Assembly: GCF_027943945.1 (NCBI RefSeq)
Contig: NZ_AP027141.1
Coordinates: forward strand, 992,001 to 1,056,000
Length of the DNA: 64,000 bases
Reading direction: 5' to 3'
Source: Microbacterium terricola
Lineage (GTDB): Bacteria; Actinomycetota; Actinomycetes; Actinomycetales; Microbacteriaceae
Shown here: positions 8,510 to 18,399 of the stretch, piece after piece
How the letters are laid out: each line of letters opens with the position of its first letter
How positions within the stretch are numbered: position 1 is the stretch's first letter
Made by a program: the position numbers and the translations under genes
Notes under the pieces: generated by a model
What the model was told of the DNA's origin: nothing
Seen by the model: the letters and a program-made list of their open reading frames with translations, nothing else
Database searches by the model: none

Positions 8510-10023
8510 CCGACATCACCACCCCACCCAGCGCCGACGAGACGCCGGTCGACCCGGTGGACCGGGTGCTGGCGCGCGCGGACGCGCGTTCGGGCGTGCG
8601 GGTGTTCGGAGCCGCCCAGGCGCTGCAGGATGAGCGCACCGCGTACGGCGCCGACTCCGACGGCGAGCAGTGGGATCGCGAGGAGCGGGCAGCGCTGCGC
8701 CGCGTCGGTGGACTCTCCACCGAGCTCGAGGACGTCACCGAGGTCGAGTACCGGCAGCTGCGGCTCGAGAACGTCGTGCTCGTCGGCGTGCACCCGCAGG
8801 GCGAGCAGGAGGACGCGGAGAACTCGCTGCGCGAACTGGCGGCTCTCGCCGAGACCGCAGGCGCCGTCGTCCTCGACGGCGTGCTGCAGCGACGGCCGCA
8901 CCCCGACCCGGCCACCTACCTCGGCAGCGGAAAGGCGCAGGAGCTGCGCGACCTGGTCGCGGCCCTCGGCGCCGACACCGTCATCGCCGACACCGAACTC
9001 GCGCCGAGCCAGCGGCGCGCCCTCGAGGACGTCGTGAAGGTCAAGGTGATCGACCGCACCACCGTCATCCTCGACATCTTCAGCCAGCACGCCAAGAGCC
9101 GCGAGGGCAAGGCCCAGGTCGAGCTCGCACAGCTCGAGTACCTGCTGCCGCGCCTGCGCGGCTGGGGCGACTCGATGAGCCGCCAGGCCGGTGGCCAGGT
9201 CGGCGCGGGCGGCGCGGGCATGGGCTCGCGCGGACCGGGTGAGACCAAGATCGAACTCGACCGCCGCCGCATCCGCACGAAGATGGCGCTCCTGCGCCGG
9301 CAGATCCGCGACTTCGCGCCCGCGCGCGACGCCAAGCGCGCCGAGCGCAAGCGCAACACCATCCCCTCCGTCGCCATCGCCGGATACACCAACGCCGGCA
9401 AGTCGAGCCTGCTGAACCGGCTCACCAGCGCGGGCGTCCTGGTCGAGAACGCGCTGTTCGCGACGCTCGACGCGACCGTGCGTCGCACCGAGGCCGCCGA
9501 CGGACGCGTCTATACGCTCACCGACACGGTCGGCTTCGTCCGCAACCTGCCGCACCAGCTCGTCGAGGCGTTCCGCTCGACACTGGAGGAGGTCGGCGAC
9601 GCCGATGTCATCGTCCACGTCGTCGACGCGGCGCACCCCGACCCCGCCGCCCAGCTGCAGACGGTGCGCGACGTGATCGGCGATGTCGGCGCTCGTGACC
9701 TCCCGGAGCTCGTGGTCTTCAACAAGGCCGACCTGGTCGACGACGACACCCGGCTCGTGCTGCGCGGCCTCGAGCCGAAGGCGCTGTTCGCGTCGTCGCG
9801 CTCCGGCGAGGGCATCGACGAGCTGCGCGCGGCGATCGAGGCGGCACTGCCGCTCCCGGCCGTCGAGGTGCACGCGCTCGTGCCATACGGCCGCGGCGAC
9901 CTCGTCTCGGCCGCGCACGAGTCCGGCCACATCGTGTCGCAGAGCCACGAGGTCGACGGCACCGCGCTGCACGCGTTCGTGTCCGCGCGCCTCGCCGCGG
10001 AGCTGCAGCCCTACCTGGCCTGA
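8506..10023 (+). CDS. hflX: GTPase HflX
   Basis: 505 residues. HflX is a ribosome-associated GTPase that splits stalled or idle 70S ribosomes after heat or antibiotic stress. The glycine-rich RQAGGQVGAGGAGMGSRGPGE region (in two parts) ends the N-terminal HflX domain. The G domain has G1 GYTNAGKSSLLNRL, G3 DTVGF and G4 NKAD. An N-terminal extension of about 80 residues before EYRQLRLENVVLVGVHP is usual in actinobacteria. The start is ATG 8506 with GAAAGGA upstream. The stop is one base from the convergent peptidase stop. Confidence 0.94.
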   Translation: MTDITTPPSADETPVDPVDRVLARADARSGVRVFGAAQALQDERTAYGADSDGEQWDREERAALRRVGGLSTELEDVTEVEYRQLRLENVVLVGVHPQGEQEDAENSLRELAALAETAGAVVLDGVLQRRPHPDPATYLGSGKAQELRDLVAALGADTVIADTELAPSQRRALEDVVKVKVIDRTTVILDIFSQHAKSREGKAQVELAQLEYLLPRLRGWGDSMSRQAGGQVGAGGAGMGSRGPGETKIELDRRRIRTKMALLRRQIRDFAPARDAKRAERKRNTIPSVAIAGYTNAGKSSLLNRLTSAGVLVENALFATLDATVRRTEAADGRVYTLTDTVGFVRNLPHQLVEAFRSTLEEVGDADVIVHVVDAAHPDPAAQLQTVRDVIGDVGARDLPELVVFNKADLVDDDTRLVLRGLEPKALFASSRSGEGIDELRAAIEAALPLPAVEVHALVPYGRGDLVSAAHESGHIVSQSHEVDGTALHAFVSARLAAELQPYLA

Positions 10024-10024
10024 G

Positions 10025-11947
10025 TCACTCCAGCTCCAGGGGCGGCACGCCGACGGGGTCGAACCCGAGCACGGCGCCGAGGAACGCCACCTCCGCCTCC
10101 AGTGCGCGCACGATCGACTCGGCCCGCCGGAAGCCGTGCCCCTCGCCGGCGAAGGCGAGGTAGGCGTGCGGCACGCCCCGGGACGCGAGCGCGTCGCGCA
10201 CCGCCTCCGACTGCGTGGGCGGCACCACTTCGTCGTCGAGCCCCTGCTCGATGAGCAGGGGGGTGGTGAAGCGGTCCAGGTGGCTCAGCGGCGACCGCTC
10301 GAGATACACCGCGGCCGCGGCGGGCAGCGGGCCGACCAGCCCGTCGAGGTAATGCGCCTCGAAATCGTGCGTATCCTCGGCGAGCCGGCGCAGGTCCGCG
10401 ACGCCGTAGCGGCTGACGCCGGCCGCGAAGGCGTCCGAGGCGACCAGCGCGCACAGCACCGTCCAGCCGCCGGCTGAGCCGCCCGTGATCGCCATGCGCG
10501 CCGGGTCCGCGGCGCCGGAGGCGGCGAGACCCCGGGCGGCGGCGATGACGTCGTCGACGTCGACGATGCCCCACTGGCCGAGGAGGCGCTCGCGATACTC
10601 CCGGCCGTAGCCGCTGGAGCCGCCGTAGTTGACGTCGAGCACGCCGATGCCCCGGCTGGTCAGGTAGGCGATCTTGCCGGATGCTGCGCCCCCGACGTGC
10701 GTGGTCGGCCCGCCGTGCACGAAGACGACGTACGGAGCGCGCTCGCCGTCCGGAGCGGCGGCGTCGGGGTTCGTGGGCGGGTAGTCGAAGGCGTGCACGT
10801 CGCCGCGCGAGCCGGGGAACGTGACCGCGCGCGCCCGCGGCATCCACTCCCGTCCCCACGGGGCGTCGCCGCCGCGCACCGCGACCGTCGCAGCGGGATC
10901 GTCGACATCGATCAGCCAGAGACCGGGCATCGCGTCCGCAGCCGACCCGGAGACGAGCACGCGGCTGCCGGAGACGTCCTCGATCGAGGTCTCGGCGACG
11001 ACGGGTGAGTCCAGCATCCGCTCCTCACCGGTGGCACGGTCGACGACGACGAGCGTGTCGGCGCCGTTCGTGCGGACGGCCACGAGGCGCCCGTCGCCCA
11101 GCAGGCCGAACCACCGCGTGCCGAGCACCCACAGCGGCCCGCCGGTGTCGGCATCGGCGGGCGCCACGGCACGGCGGTCGAGGCCCGCGGACAGGTGCAG
11201 CGACCAGAGGTTCCACCGACCGGTGGTGTCGTCGGCGAAGAGCAGGTCGTCGTGGCCCGCCCACAGGGGCTGCAGCGGCGAGCTGGAGCCGCCGGCGACC
11301 GTCGTCCACTCCGCGACCTCGCCGCCCTCCAGGCGTCCCACACGCAGCTCGCTGCGGTCCCAGGCCATCGAGGGGTGGTCCCACGCGATCCACGCGAGCA
11401 GGTCGCCGTCGGGGCTCAGTGCGGCGTGCGCGAGGAAGTCGCTGTCGGAGACCAGGAACTGCAGGGCGTCGGCCCGCTTCTCCGCGGCGCCGTCCGTGGG
11501 GATCTCCACCAGGTCGCGGACGACCCTGCCATGGTCGTGGGTCTCGCGCACCGCGATCAGGCGCGAGTTCTGCCAGAGCAGCCCGCCGAAGCGCATCAAC
11601 CCCTCCGCGGGCGTCAGCGGCGTCGGATCGGCGCCTGGCCGCAGCATCCAGATCCGCTGATCGGACTTCTCCACGAACAGCAGCGCGCCGTCGTCGGCGA
11701 CCGTCCACGAACCGCCGCCGTACTCGTTCACCCGCGAGCGGGCGCTCCACGGCGCGGGGAGCACGTCTTCGACGCCGTCGGCCCCGGCGCGGCGCACCGC
11801 CGTGCGGCCGGCCTCGTGCGCGACGGTCTCGCCCCACCAGATCTCCTCGCCGACGAACCGCGCGCCGTCGATCCGCGGCGATGCGGCGGCCACGGAGGCG
11901 GCGGTGAGCGGGGACGGCCATGAGCCGTGGGGGAGCGTGTTCGTCAC
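10025..11947 (-). CDS. S9-family serine peptidase (prolyl oligopeptidase type)
   Basis: 640 residues. An N-terminal beta-propeller-like region of about 390 residues carries the Asp/Trp-rich blades. It is followed by an alpha/beta-hydrolase domain with the nucleophile serine in ITGGSAGGWTV, the acid in IEQGLDDEVVPP and the histidine in FAGEGHGFR. No signal peptide or membrane segment is visible, so it is probably a cytoplasmic dipeptidyl- or oligopeptidase. GTG start at 11947; TAGCGT lies six bases upstream on the minus strand, matching a leaderless transcript. Confidence 0.9.
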   Translation of the reverse strand: MTNTLPHGSWPSPLTAASVAAASPRIDGARFVGEEIWWGETVAHEAGRTAVRRAGADGVEDVLPAPWSARSRVNEYGGGSWTVADDGALLFVEKSDQRIWMLRPGADPTPLTPAEGLMRFGGLLWQNSRLIAVRETHDHGRVVRDLVEIPTDGAAEKRADALQFLVSDSDFLAHAALSPDGDLLAWIAWDHPSMAWDRSELRVGRLEGGEVAEWTTVAGGSSSPLQPLWAGHDDLLFADDTTGRWNLWSLHLSAGLDRRAVAPADADTGGPLWVLGTRWFGLLGDGRLVAVRTNGADTLVVVDRATGEERMLDSPVVAETSIEDVSGSRVLVSGSAADAMPGLWLIDVDDPAATVAVRGGDAPWGREWMPRARAVTFPGSRGDVHAFDYPPTNPDAAAPDGERAPYVVFVHGGPTTHVGGAASGKIAYLTSRGIGVLDVNYGGSSGYGREYRERLLGQWGIVDVDDVIAAARGLAASGAADPARMAITGGSAGGWTVLCALVASDAFAAGVSRYGVADLRRLAEDTHDFEAHYLDGLVGPLPAAAAVYLERSPLSHLDRFTTPLLIEQGLDDEVVPPTQSEAVRDALASRGVPHAYLAFAGEGHGFRRAESIVRALEAEVAFLGAVLGFDPVGVPPLELE

Positions 11948-11953
11948 CCCTCC

Positions 11954-11959
11954 ACGCTA
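11954..11959 (-). promoter_or_regulatory. -10 hexamer of the S9 peptidase gene, leaderless type
   Basis: TAGCGT on the minus strand with exactly six bases before the GTG start. Confidence 0.45.
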
Positions 11960-12006
11960 GGCCGAAACACGCGTTCACACAGGATGACGCCGCACCGCGC
12001 CTGCAC

Positions 12007-12142
12007 TACCGTGGGGCTATCGACGCCCGGCCATGCCGGGCAGGAGCGACAGCCGAGCCCGGCACCCGCCCGCGATCAGAGCCCGTCGTCGCACGGGTTC
12101 CGCGGCCGCCCGGCCCCACCGTTCCGATCCGAAGAGCCCGAC
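12007..12142 (+). promoter_or_regulatory. metF promoter region and GC-rich 5' leader
   Basis: TACCGT at 12007-12012 is a plausible -10. The leader contains a perfect 7-bp hairpin with a 3-base loop at 12025-12041 (GCCCGGC-CAT-GCCGGGC). I compared it with the SAM-I/IV, SAH and cobalamin riboswitch cores known to me and found no match. Confidence 0.3.
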
Positions 12143-13111
12143 ATGTCCATTGACGCGAGTCTCGTTGCGCCGGCCCACGGCGTGCCGTTCTCCTTCGAGA
12201 TCTATCCGCCACGCACCGACGCCGGCCTGCCCGCGCTGCACGAGACGATCCGGCACCTCGCCGCGGCAGGCCCCCGATTCATCTCGGTGACGTTCGGCGC
12301 CGGCGGCTCCACGCGCGACCGGTCGCTCGCCGTGCTCACGCACATCCTCCGCGAGACCGCCGTCCCCCCGCTCGCCCACCTGACCTGCGTCGGCAACACG
12401 TACGAGGCAGCCGGCTCCCTGATCCGCGAGTTCCTCGACGCGGGCATCACGAACTTCCTGGCCCTGCGGGGCGACCCGCCCGCCGGCGTCGCCGAGGACG
12501 ACGTGTTCCTGGGCGACCTGGAGAGCGCCGCACAGCTCGTGCAGCTCATCCACCGCGTCCAGGCGGAGCGCGCCTCGTACGCGCAGCCGTCGATCCCCGG
12601 CGTCCCCGGCGCCGCGCGCGTCGGTCGTCGGCCGCGCGCCGAGATCGCCGTCGCCGCGTTCCCCAACGGCCACCCGCGCGCCCATCACCCCGCCGCGGAC
12701 ATCGACGCGCTCCTGGCCAAGCAGGCCGCGGGCGCCACGTTCGCCGTCACGCAGCTCTTCTTCCACGCCGACGACTACCTCGGCTTCGTCGACCGGGCGC
12801 GCGCCGCCGGCGTGACGATCCCGATCATCCCCGGCATCATGCCGATCACCTCGCCCGCCCGGCTGCGCCGGGTGCTGGAGCTCAGCGGCGAAGAGCTGCC
12901 GGGCGAGCTGTCCGTCGCGCTGGAGGTCGAGCCGACCCCCGAAGGGCGCCGCGAGATCGGCATCGCCCATGCGGCCGACCTCGCCCGCGCGGTCGTCACC
13001 GCCGGTGCCGGCGTGCACCTCTACGCGTTCAACAACCACGACACGGTGCTCGCGGTGCTCCGCGAGGCCGGGATCCTCAGCACAGACCTTCAGAAGGAGA
13101 CGACGCGATGA
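12143..13111 (+). CDS. metF: Methylenetetrahydrofolate reductase
   Basis: 322 residues. A FAD-dependent TIM-barrel enzyme that reduces 5,10-methylene-THF to 5-methyl-THF, the methyl donor for MetE. Family segments are [47 protein letters not shown] and the late [18 protein letters not shown]. The ATG overlap with the metE start makes a two-gene unit for the last steps of methionine synthesis. The ATG has only a weak GAAGAG ahead of it; upstream in-frame codons exist but are not conserved in character. Confidence 0.94.
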   Translation: MSIDASLVAPAHGVPFSFEIYPPRTDAGLPALHETIRHLAAAGPRFISVTFGAGGSTRDRSLAVLTHILRETAVPPLAHLTCVGNTYEAAGSLIREFLDAGITNFLALRGDPPAGVAEDDVFLGDLESAAQLVQLIHRVQAERASYAQPSIPGVPGAARVGRRPRAEIAVAAFPNGHPRAHHPAADIDALLAKQAAGATFAVTQLFFHADDYLGFVDRARAAGVTIPIIPGIMPITSPARLRRVLELSGEELPGELSVALEVEPTPEGRREIGIAHAADLARAVVTAGAGVHLYAFNNHDTVLAVLREAGILSTDLQKETTR

Positions 13112-15432
13112 CCGCATTCCCCGCAGGCACGATCCTCGGCTACCCCCGCATCGGGCGCCGCCGTGAGCTCAAGCGCGCCGTCGAGGCGCACTGGGCCGGA
13201 ACGACCGACGAGGCGACGCTGGAGCGCACCGCGACCGAGCTGCGCCGGACGACGCGCGAGCGCCTCGCCGGACTCGGTCTGGGCCGGGACGACTCGTCGA
13301 TCCCCGAGTCGTTCTCCTACTACGACCAGGTGCTGGATGCCGCTGCCACCGTGGGGGCCCTGCCCGAGCGCTTCGCCGCGCTCCGCGACCAGGACGGCGG
13401 CATCGGCCTCCGCGCGCTGTTCACCGCGGCGCGCGGCGAGGGCGAGAACGCGCCGCTCGAGATGACGAAGTGGTTCGACACCAATTACCACTACCTCGTG
13501 CCCGAGATCGGCCAGGAGACCGTGTTCGCGCTGTCCAGCGACCGCCTCGCTCGGCAGGTCGCCGAAGCGAAGGCGGACGGCTTCACGGTGCGCCCGGTCG
13601 TCGTGGGTCCGGTGACCCTGCTCGCACTGGCGAAGGCGACGGATGCCGCGCCCGCCGGGTTCTCTCCGCTCAGCCGCCTCGAGGACCTTCTGCCGGTCTA
13701 CGCCGAGCTGCTCGCCTCACTGCGCGCGGCCGGTGCCGACTGGGTGCAGCTGGACGAGCCGGCGCTCGTGAGCGAGAGCCTGGAGTCCACCCCCGCCGAG
13801 CTCGCGGTCGCCGCCGAGCGGGCGTACGCCGTGCTCGGGGCTGCCGCCGACCGCCCCGCGATCCTCGTCGCGGCCGGCTACGCCCAGCTGTCTCCCGAGG
13901 CATGGCGGGCGCTCGCCGCCGCCCCGATCGAGGCGATCGCGCTGGACCTCACCAGGGGCGGGGTCCCCGAGCGCGTCGACGGTCTCGCCGGCAAGACGCT
14001 CGTGGGCGGCACGGTCGACGGCCGCAACATCTGGCGCGGCGACCTGGACGCCGCCTGGCAGAAGCTCGAGCGTCTCGGCGGGCTGGGTGCCGCCGCGATC
14101 GCCGCGGGCACCTCGACCTCGCTGCAGCACGTGCCGCACGACGTGGCGGACGAACCGGGGCTGGACCCGCGGCTGGCCTCCTGGCTCGCGTTCGCCGACC
14201 AGAAGACCGCACAGGTGGTGACGCTCGCCGCCGGCCTCCGCGACGGGCGTGCGGCCATCGAGGGCGAGGTGGCCGCCGCATCCGCCGCCCTCGCCGATCG
14301 TCTCAGCGCACCCGGTGTCCGTGACGGCGCCGTGCGCGCACGTGCGGCCGCGCTCACCGAGGCCGACTTCGGGCGCGGCGACTACGCGGATCGCGTCGCC
14401 GCCCAGGAGACCGCGCTCGACCTGCCCGTGCTGCCCACGACCACGATCGGCTCGTTCCCGCAGACCGGCGAGATCCGTCGCGCCCGCGCCGGGCACGGCA
14501 GAGGGGAGATCGACGCCGCCGCGTACCAGCAGTTCCTGCGCGACGAGATCGCCCGCGTCATCGACCTGCAGGAGGACCTCGGCCTCGACGTCCTGGTGCA
14601 CGGTGAGGCCGAGCGCAACGACATGGTGCAGTACTTCGCCGAGAACCTCGACGGCTTCGCCGTCACGGCCAACGGCTGGGTGCAGTCGTACGGGTCGCGC
14701 GCCACGCGCCCGTCGATCCTGTGGGGCGACGTCTCGCGCCCCGCACCCATCACGGTCGACTGGTCGAGCTTCGCGCAGTCGCTGACCGACAAGCCGGTCA
14801 AGGGGATGCTCACCGGTCCGGTCACGATCCTCGCGTGGTCCTTCGTGCGCGACGACCAGCCCCTCGCCGAGACGGCGAATCAGGTCGGACTCGCGCTGCG
14901 CGACGAGATCGCCGACCTCGAGGCGGCAGGGATCGGGATCATCCAGGTCGACGAGCCCGCGCTGCGCGAGCTGCTTCCGCTGAAGCAGTCCGACCAGCCC
15001 GCCTACCTCGACTGGTCGGTGCGCTCGTTCCGGCTGGCGACCGCGGGCGCCGCCGATGCCACGCAGGTGCACACGCACCTCTGCTACTCGGAGTTCGCCG
15101 TCGTGATCGACGCGATCGCCGCCCTCGATGCCGACGTCACCTCGATCGAGGCGGCGCGCAGTCGGGGCGAGGTCATCGGCGACATCGCGACGTCGGGGTT
15201 CACGCACGGCGTCGGGCCGGGCGTGTACGACATCCATTCGCCGCGCGTGCCGTCCGTCGATGAGGTCGCCGGGCTCCTCGACCGCGCGGTCGCCGAACTG
15301 CCGCTGCGCCAGGTGTGGGTCAACCCCGACTGCGGTCTGAAGACCCGCGGCTACGACGAGACGGTGGACTCGCTCCGCAACCTCGTCGACGCCACTCGCC
15401 TGATCCGCGAGAAGACGGGCGTCACCGTCTAG
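13108..15432 (+). CDS. metE: Cobalamin-independent methionine synthase
   Basis: 774 residues, full length. It transfers the methyl group of 5-methyl-THF-triglutamate to homocysteine. Zinc ligands are visible in the C-terminal barrel: His and Cys in [10 protein letters not shown], Glu in [13 protein letters not shown], and Cys in [13 protein letters not shown]. The N-terminal barrel starts [27 protein letters not shown] precedes the ATG, which overlaps the metF stop (ATGA). The 3' end overlaps the convergent membrane-protein gene by 11 bases. Confidence 0.97.
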   Translation: MTAFPAGTILGYPRIGRRRELKRAVEAHWAGTTDEATLERTATELRRTTRERLAGLGLGRDDSSIPESFSYYDQVLDAAATVGALPERFAALRDQDGGIGLRALFTAARGEGENAPLEMTKWFDTNYHYLVPEIGQETVFALSSDRLARQVAEAKADGFTVRPVVVGPVTLLALAKATDAAPAGFSPLSRLEDLLPVYAELLASLRAAGADWVQLDEPALVSESLESTPAELAVAAERAYAVLGAAADRPAILVAAGYAQLSPEAWRALAAAPIEAIALDLTRGGVPERVDGLAGKTLVGGTVDGRNIWRGDLDAAWQKLERLGGLGAAAIAAGTSTSLQHVPHDVADEPGLDPRLASWLAFADQKTAQVVTLAAGLRDGRAAIEGEVAAASAALADRLSAPGVRDGAVRARAAALTEADFGRGDYADRVAAQETALDLPVLPTTTIGSFPQTGEIRRARAGHGRGEIDAAAYQQFLRDEIARVIDLQEDLGLDVLVHGEAERNDMVQYFAENLDGFAVTANGWVQSYGSRATRPSILWGDVSRPAPITVDWSSFAQSLTDKPVKGMLTGPVTILAWSFVRDDQPLAETANQVGLALRDEIADLEAAGIGIIQVDEPALRELLPLKQSDQPAYLDWSVRSFRLATAGAADATQVHTHLCYSEFAVVIDAIAALDADVTSIEAARSRGEVIGDIATSGFTHGVGPGVYDIHSPRVPSVDEVAGLLDRAVAELPLRQVWVNPDCGLKTRGYDETVDSLRNLVDATRLIREKTGVTV

Positions 15433-16969
15433 GCGTGCGCGACTTCTTGGGGGCAGGTGCCGTGGCCGGCGGGATGCTGTCGGCCACGGCGGAATCCTCG
15501 GGAGCTGCCGCCGGCTCGGGCTCGGGCACGGTCTCCGGCTCGACGACGGCTTCGGGCTCGACGACCTCCACGACCTCGACCACGTCGACGGGTTCCGGGT
15601 CGACGCCGATGTCAGGCACGACGGCCGTCTCGTCGAACGGCGCGCCCACCGCATCCGGGACGCGCTGGAGCAGTTCGACGATCAGCCAGACGATCAGCGC
15701 CAGGACGACGGTGAGCAGGATGTCGCCGATCGAGAGCGGACGCAGGGCGAACAGCAGGACGATCGAGAGCGTGAGGATCAGGATTCGCACCAGCACCCGC
15801 TGCTGGTGCAGCCACCCCCCGAAGGAGCCCGTGTCGAGGCCGCGCGACTGCAGCGATGCGCGGGCGCTCGACGTGAGCGAGCCCGCGACGCCCCGGACAC
15901 GCTGCGCGGGCGCCCAGCGGCCGCTGAGCCACGCGGACACGGCGATCACGATGCCGAGGAAGGTCAGCACGATCGCGGTGTCGCGCATCGCGCCCGCGAC
16001 GGCGTAGTAGATCGTCTCGAGCGTCGCGGCCGGTACCCCGAGGTTTCCGGCCTGCAGCCCCAGGATCGTTCCCGCGCTGGTGAGTGCCGCCGCCAGGATG
16101 CCCGAGCCGAGGGCGATGGCGACGCCGACGCCGAGGGTGGCGGTCGAGCGTCGCCGCGCGAAGAGGATGCCGAGCGCGAACAGCACGAGGGTGATCACCG
16201 GCAGCCACCAGCCGACGGCGACGGCGAGGTTGTAGACGGAGCCGACCACCAGCAGGGCGTCGGCCTGGGCGACCACGACCGTCCGGTCGATCTCGGGGAT
16301 GTTCGCCGCGAGTCCGAAGCCCTGATCGACGAGCGCCTCCTTGACGGACTCGATGATCGGGCCGAGCTGGATGCCGATCTGTCCCTGATCGTCGATGACG
16401 ACCACGCCCGACCCGTCGTTGGTGGCCACCGCCACCAACGCGCGGTGGCTCGCCAGCAGCGCGCGCTGCCAGATCGCCGAGAACGCGTCCGATTCGACCA
16501 CGCGGGTCACCGCGCCGTCGATGAGGTTCTGCACGCCGGCGGCCGCCGGCTCGCGCAGCAGATCGATCGCGCTCGAGGCTCGTGGCGGAAGGTCCAGCGA
16601 TTGGATGCCGTCGAACAGGTCGTCGGTGATCGCCTGCACGTCGATCGCCTCATTGATGGCCGCAGTCGTCTTGTCGACGATCAGTGCCTGCACATCGGGG
16701 TCGTCGGCCAGGGGCGCGAAGGTGCTGACGAACGTCTCCTCATTGACGAGCTGGGCCTGGGCCCATGCGCCGACCACCGACACCGGCACGAGGATGCCGG
16801 CCACGACGATCAGCAGCGCGGAGACGAAGGCCCGCCAGAGGCCGGGGCGCCGCGAGCGCGCAGGAGTCTCAGCCTCAGGCGCGACCTCGTCCGCGGCCTT
16901 GAGCGCCGCGTTCTCCGCGCGCAAGCGCTCGAGCTCGATGCGCAGGTCGTCGATCTCCGTCGTCGCCAT
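15422..16969 (-). CDS. Large membrane protein of unknown function with coiled-coil start and acidic tail
   Basis: 515 residues. A short predicted coiled coil ([18 protein letters not shown]) opens the protein, then a membrane anchor at about 45-70. An extracytoplasmic region of roughly 180 residues follows (about 75-250), rich in Asp and Ala. There are four to five further membrane segments between about 250 and 425. The C-terminal about 85 residues are Pro/Glu/Val-rich and end in a basic KKSRTPRR. I do not recognise an enzyme motif. Similar actinobacterial proteins are annotated only as hypothetical membrane proteins. It has no operon partner. Confidence 0.8.
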   Translation of the reverse strand: MATTEIDDLRIELERLRAENAALKAADEVAPEAETPARSRRPGLWRAFVSALLIVVAGILVPVSVVGAWAQAQLVNEETFVSTFAPLADDPDVQALIVDKTTAAINEAIDVQAITDDLFDGIQSLDLPPRASSAIDLLREPAAAGVQNLIDGAVTRVVESDAFSAIWQRALLASHRALVAVATNDGSGVVVIDDQGQIGIQLGPIIESVKEALVDQGFGLAANIPEIDRTVVVAQADALLVVGSVYNLAVAVGWWLPVITLVLFALGILFARRRSTATLGVGVAIALGSGILAAALTSAGTILGLQAGNLGVPAATLETIYYAVAGAMRDTAIVLTFLGIVIAVSAWLSGRWAPAQRVRGVAGSLTSSARASLQSRGLDTGSFGGWLHQQRVLVRILILTLSIVLLFALRPLSIGDILLTVVLALIVWLIVELLQRVPDAVGAPFDETAVVPDIGVDPEPVDVVEVVEVVEPEAVVEPETVPEPEPAAAPEDSAVADSIPPATAPAPKKSRTPRR

Positions 16970-17064
16970 CGTGGCCCCCTTCGCCGGCGCGAGATGCGCT
17001 CAGCGCCATTGTGGCGTGAAGGAAGGGTCGGGGCATATCCCCCGAACGGAAATGACGGGCGGTG

Positions 17065-17745
17065 TCAGACCGCGCGCAGCACGGCCACGACCTTGCCGAG
17101 CACGACCGCCTCGTCGCCGAGGATCGGCTCGAACGCGGAGTTGCGGGGGAGCAGCCACGTGTGGCCGTCGCGCTGACGGAAGGTCTTCACCGTCGCCTCC
17201 CCGTCGAGCATCGCCGCGACGATCTCGCCGTTGTCGGCGGTGGACTGGGTGCGCACCACGACCCAGTCGCCGTCGCAGATCGCGGCATCGATCATCGACT
17301 CGCCCGAGACCTTGAGCATGAACAGATCGCCCTTGCCGACCAGCTGACGCGGAAGGGGGAAGATCTCCTCCACCTGCTGCTCCGCCGTGATCGGCACCCC
17401 CGCCGCGATGCGTCCCACGAGCGGGACGAGCGCGGCGTCGCCCACCGACGGCGCCGAGTCCGCCGGGTTCTCGGTGGCGGAGCCCGGGAGGTCGATGAGC
17501 ACCTCCATGGCGCGCGTCTTGCCGGGGTCGCGGCGCAGATACCCGCTCAGCTCGAGCTGGTTCAGCTGGTGGGTCACGCTCGAGAGCGACTTGAGGTCGA
17601 CCGCGTCGCCGATCTCGCGCATGCTCGGCGGATAGCCGTGGCGCGCGATCGACCGCTGGATCACCTCGAGGATGGCCAGCTGCTTGTCGCTCAGGCTCTT
17701 CCGTCGACGCGTCTGAGGCTTGTCGCGTCCGTTCGGCTCGCTCAC
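17065..17745 (-). CDS. lexA: SOS repressor LexA
   Basis: 226 residues. The N-terminal winged helix ([31 protein letters not shown]) binds SOS boxes; the C-terminal S24 domain cleaves itself when RecA filaments form. The scissile pair is A115-G116 in GRIAAGVP; the catalytic dyad is S150 (VSGESMID) and K187 (ATVKTF). The GTG start was chosen over longer in-frame options because AAGGAG lies just upstream and the family usually begins near here. An SOS-type box lies 195 bp upstream, consistent with autoregulation through a long leader. Confidence 0.96.
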   Translation of the reverse strand: MSEPNGRDKPQTRRRKSLSDKQLAILEVIQRSIARHGYPPSMREIGDAVDLKSLSSVTHQLNQLELSGYLRRDPGKTRAMEVLIDLPGSATENPADSAPSVGDAALVPLVGRIAAGVPITAEQQVEEIFPLPRQLVGKGDLFMLKVSGESMIDAAICDGDWVVVRTQSTADNGEIVAAMLDGEATVKTFRQRDGHTWLLPRNSAFEPILGDEAVVLGKVVAVLRAV

Positions 17746-17842
17746 AGGGCCGGCTCCTTCTCGTGTCTGCGGGTGCTGCCGCCCTCGTCGTCGAGAGCAG
17801 TCGTCTTCGAATGTCGGAGGTTCGTGGTGGGGTCTACCTGTC

Positions 17843-17860
17843 GAAACCGTATCCGGTTTC
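17843..17860. promoter_or_regulatory. Perfect 18-bp palindrome in the lexA leader
   Basis: GAAACCG-TATC-CGGTTTC, 7-bp perfect arms around four bases, between the divergent promoters and the lexA start. Arm spacing resembles a LexA box, but the arm sequence (AAACC) differs from the recA box, so the binding protein is uncertain. It could also form an RNA hairpin in the lexA 5' leader. Confidence 0.45.
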
Positions 17861-17923
17861 CGCACGGCCGGCGGGCAGCTCGCCCGCGTGTCGTGTTCGA
17901 GAACCGCGTTCTGGTTTCGACTC

Positions 17924-17957
17924 TTGACATCGTAGAACGTCGAAGATAACTTCGGAA
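17924..17957. promoter_or_regulatory. Interleaved divergent promoters of lexA and the LysM gene with a shared SOS box
   Basis: Plus strand: TTGACA (17924-17929), 17 bp, TAACTT (17947-17952), pointing to the LysM gene. Minus strand: TTCCGA (17957-17952), 17 bp, TACGAT (17934-17929), pointing to lexA. A LexA-type box TCGAAG-ATAA-CTTCGG occupies 17940-17955 and shares its first six bases with the recA box. A repressor bound here would block both promoters. Confidence 0.6.
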
Positions 17958-18026
17958 GAGAGATACGCATAGATGCATCGGCTCAGTGCCGATGATGCGA
18001 ATCTCGCCTCACCCACAGGAGGACCA

Positions 18027-18377
18027 ATGAGCACGATCGCCTTTGCCGCACCTGCCACCCGCCTACGTCTGACGACGCGCGGGCGCCGCGTGCTCGCCGG
18101 CCTCGCCGCCATCCCTGCGGCCTTCGCGCTGTCCGCCGCCGTGATCAGCGGCGGCGCCGCGATCGCCGCCCGCGACTCCGCAGCGCCCACCGAGTCCTTC
18201 CATACTGTGACGGTCGCGGCGGGCGAGTCGCTGTGGTCGATCGCCGAGCAGGTCGCTCCGCAGGCCGACCCGCGTGACGTGATCGACGAGATCGTCCGTC
18301 TCAACGCCCTGTCCGGTGTCACCGTGACGGCCGGCCAGTCGCTGGCCATTCCCGCCGAGTACGCGCCGGCGCCCTGA
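18027..18377 (+). CDS. Small LysM-domain membrane protein, probable SOS cell-division checkpoint factor
   Basis: 116 residues: a basic N-terminus, one membrane segment (about 21-47) and one LysM domain (about 58-112: HTVTVAAGESLWSIAEQVAP to LNALSGVTVTAGQSLAIP). The LysM domain would bind peptidoglycan outside the membrane. Divergence from lexA and a shared SOS box match Rv2719c (ChiZ) of M. tuberculosis, DivS of Corynebacterium and YneA of Bacillus, which delay division during DNA damage. No separate hydrolase domain is visible. ATG chosen because ACAGGAGG lies five bases upstream. Function is inferred from architecture and context. Confidence 0.8.
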   Translation: MSTIAFAAPATRLRLTTRGRRVLAGLAAIPAAFALSAAVISGGAAIAARDSAAPTESFHTVTVAAGESLWSIAEQVAPQADPRDVIDEIVRLNALSGVTVTAGQSLAIPAEYAPAP

Positions 18378-18387
18378 CGCCCGCCTC

Positions 18388-18393
18388 TACGAT
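18388..18393 (+). promoter_or_regulatory. -10 hexamer of hisC, leaderless type
   Basis: TACGAT with exactly six bases to the hisC GTG start. Confidence 0.45.
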
Positions 18394-18399
18394 GGGTGC

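Noticed and set aside
12007..12142. Known riboswitch upstream of metF
   Set aside because: No SAM-I/IV, SAH or cobalamin core sequence could be matched, so only an unassigned leader is reported.
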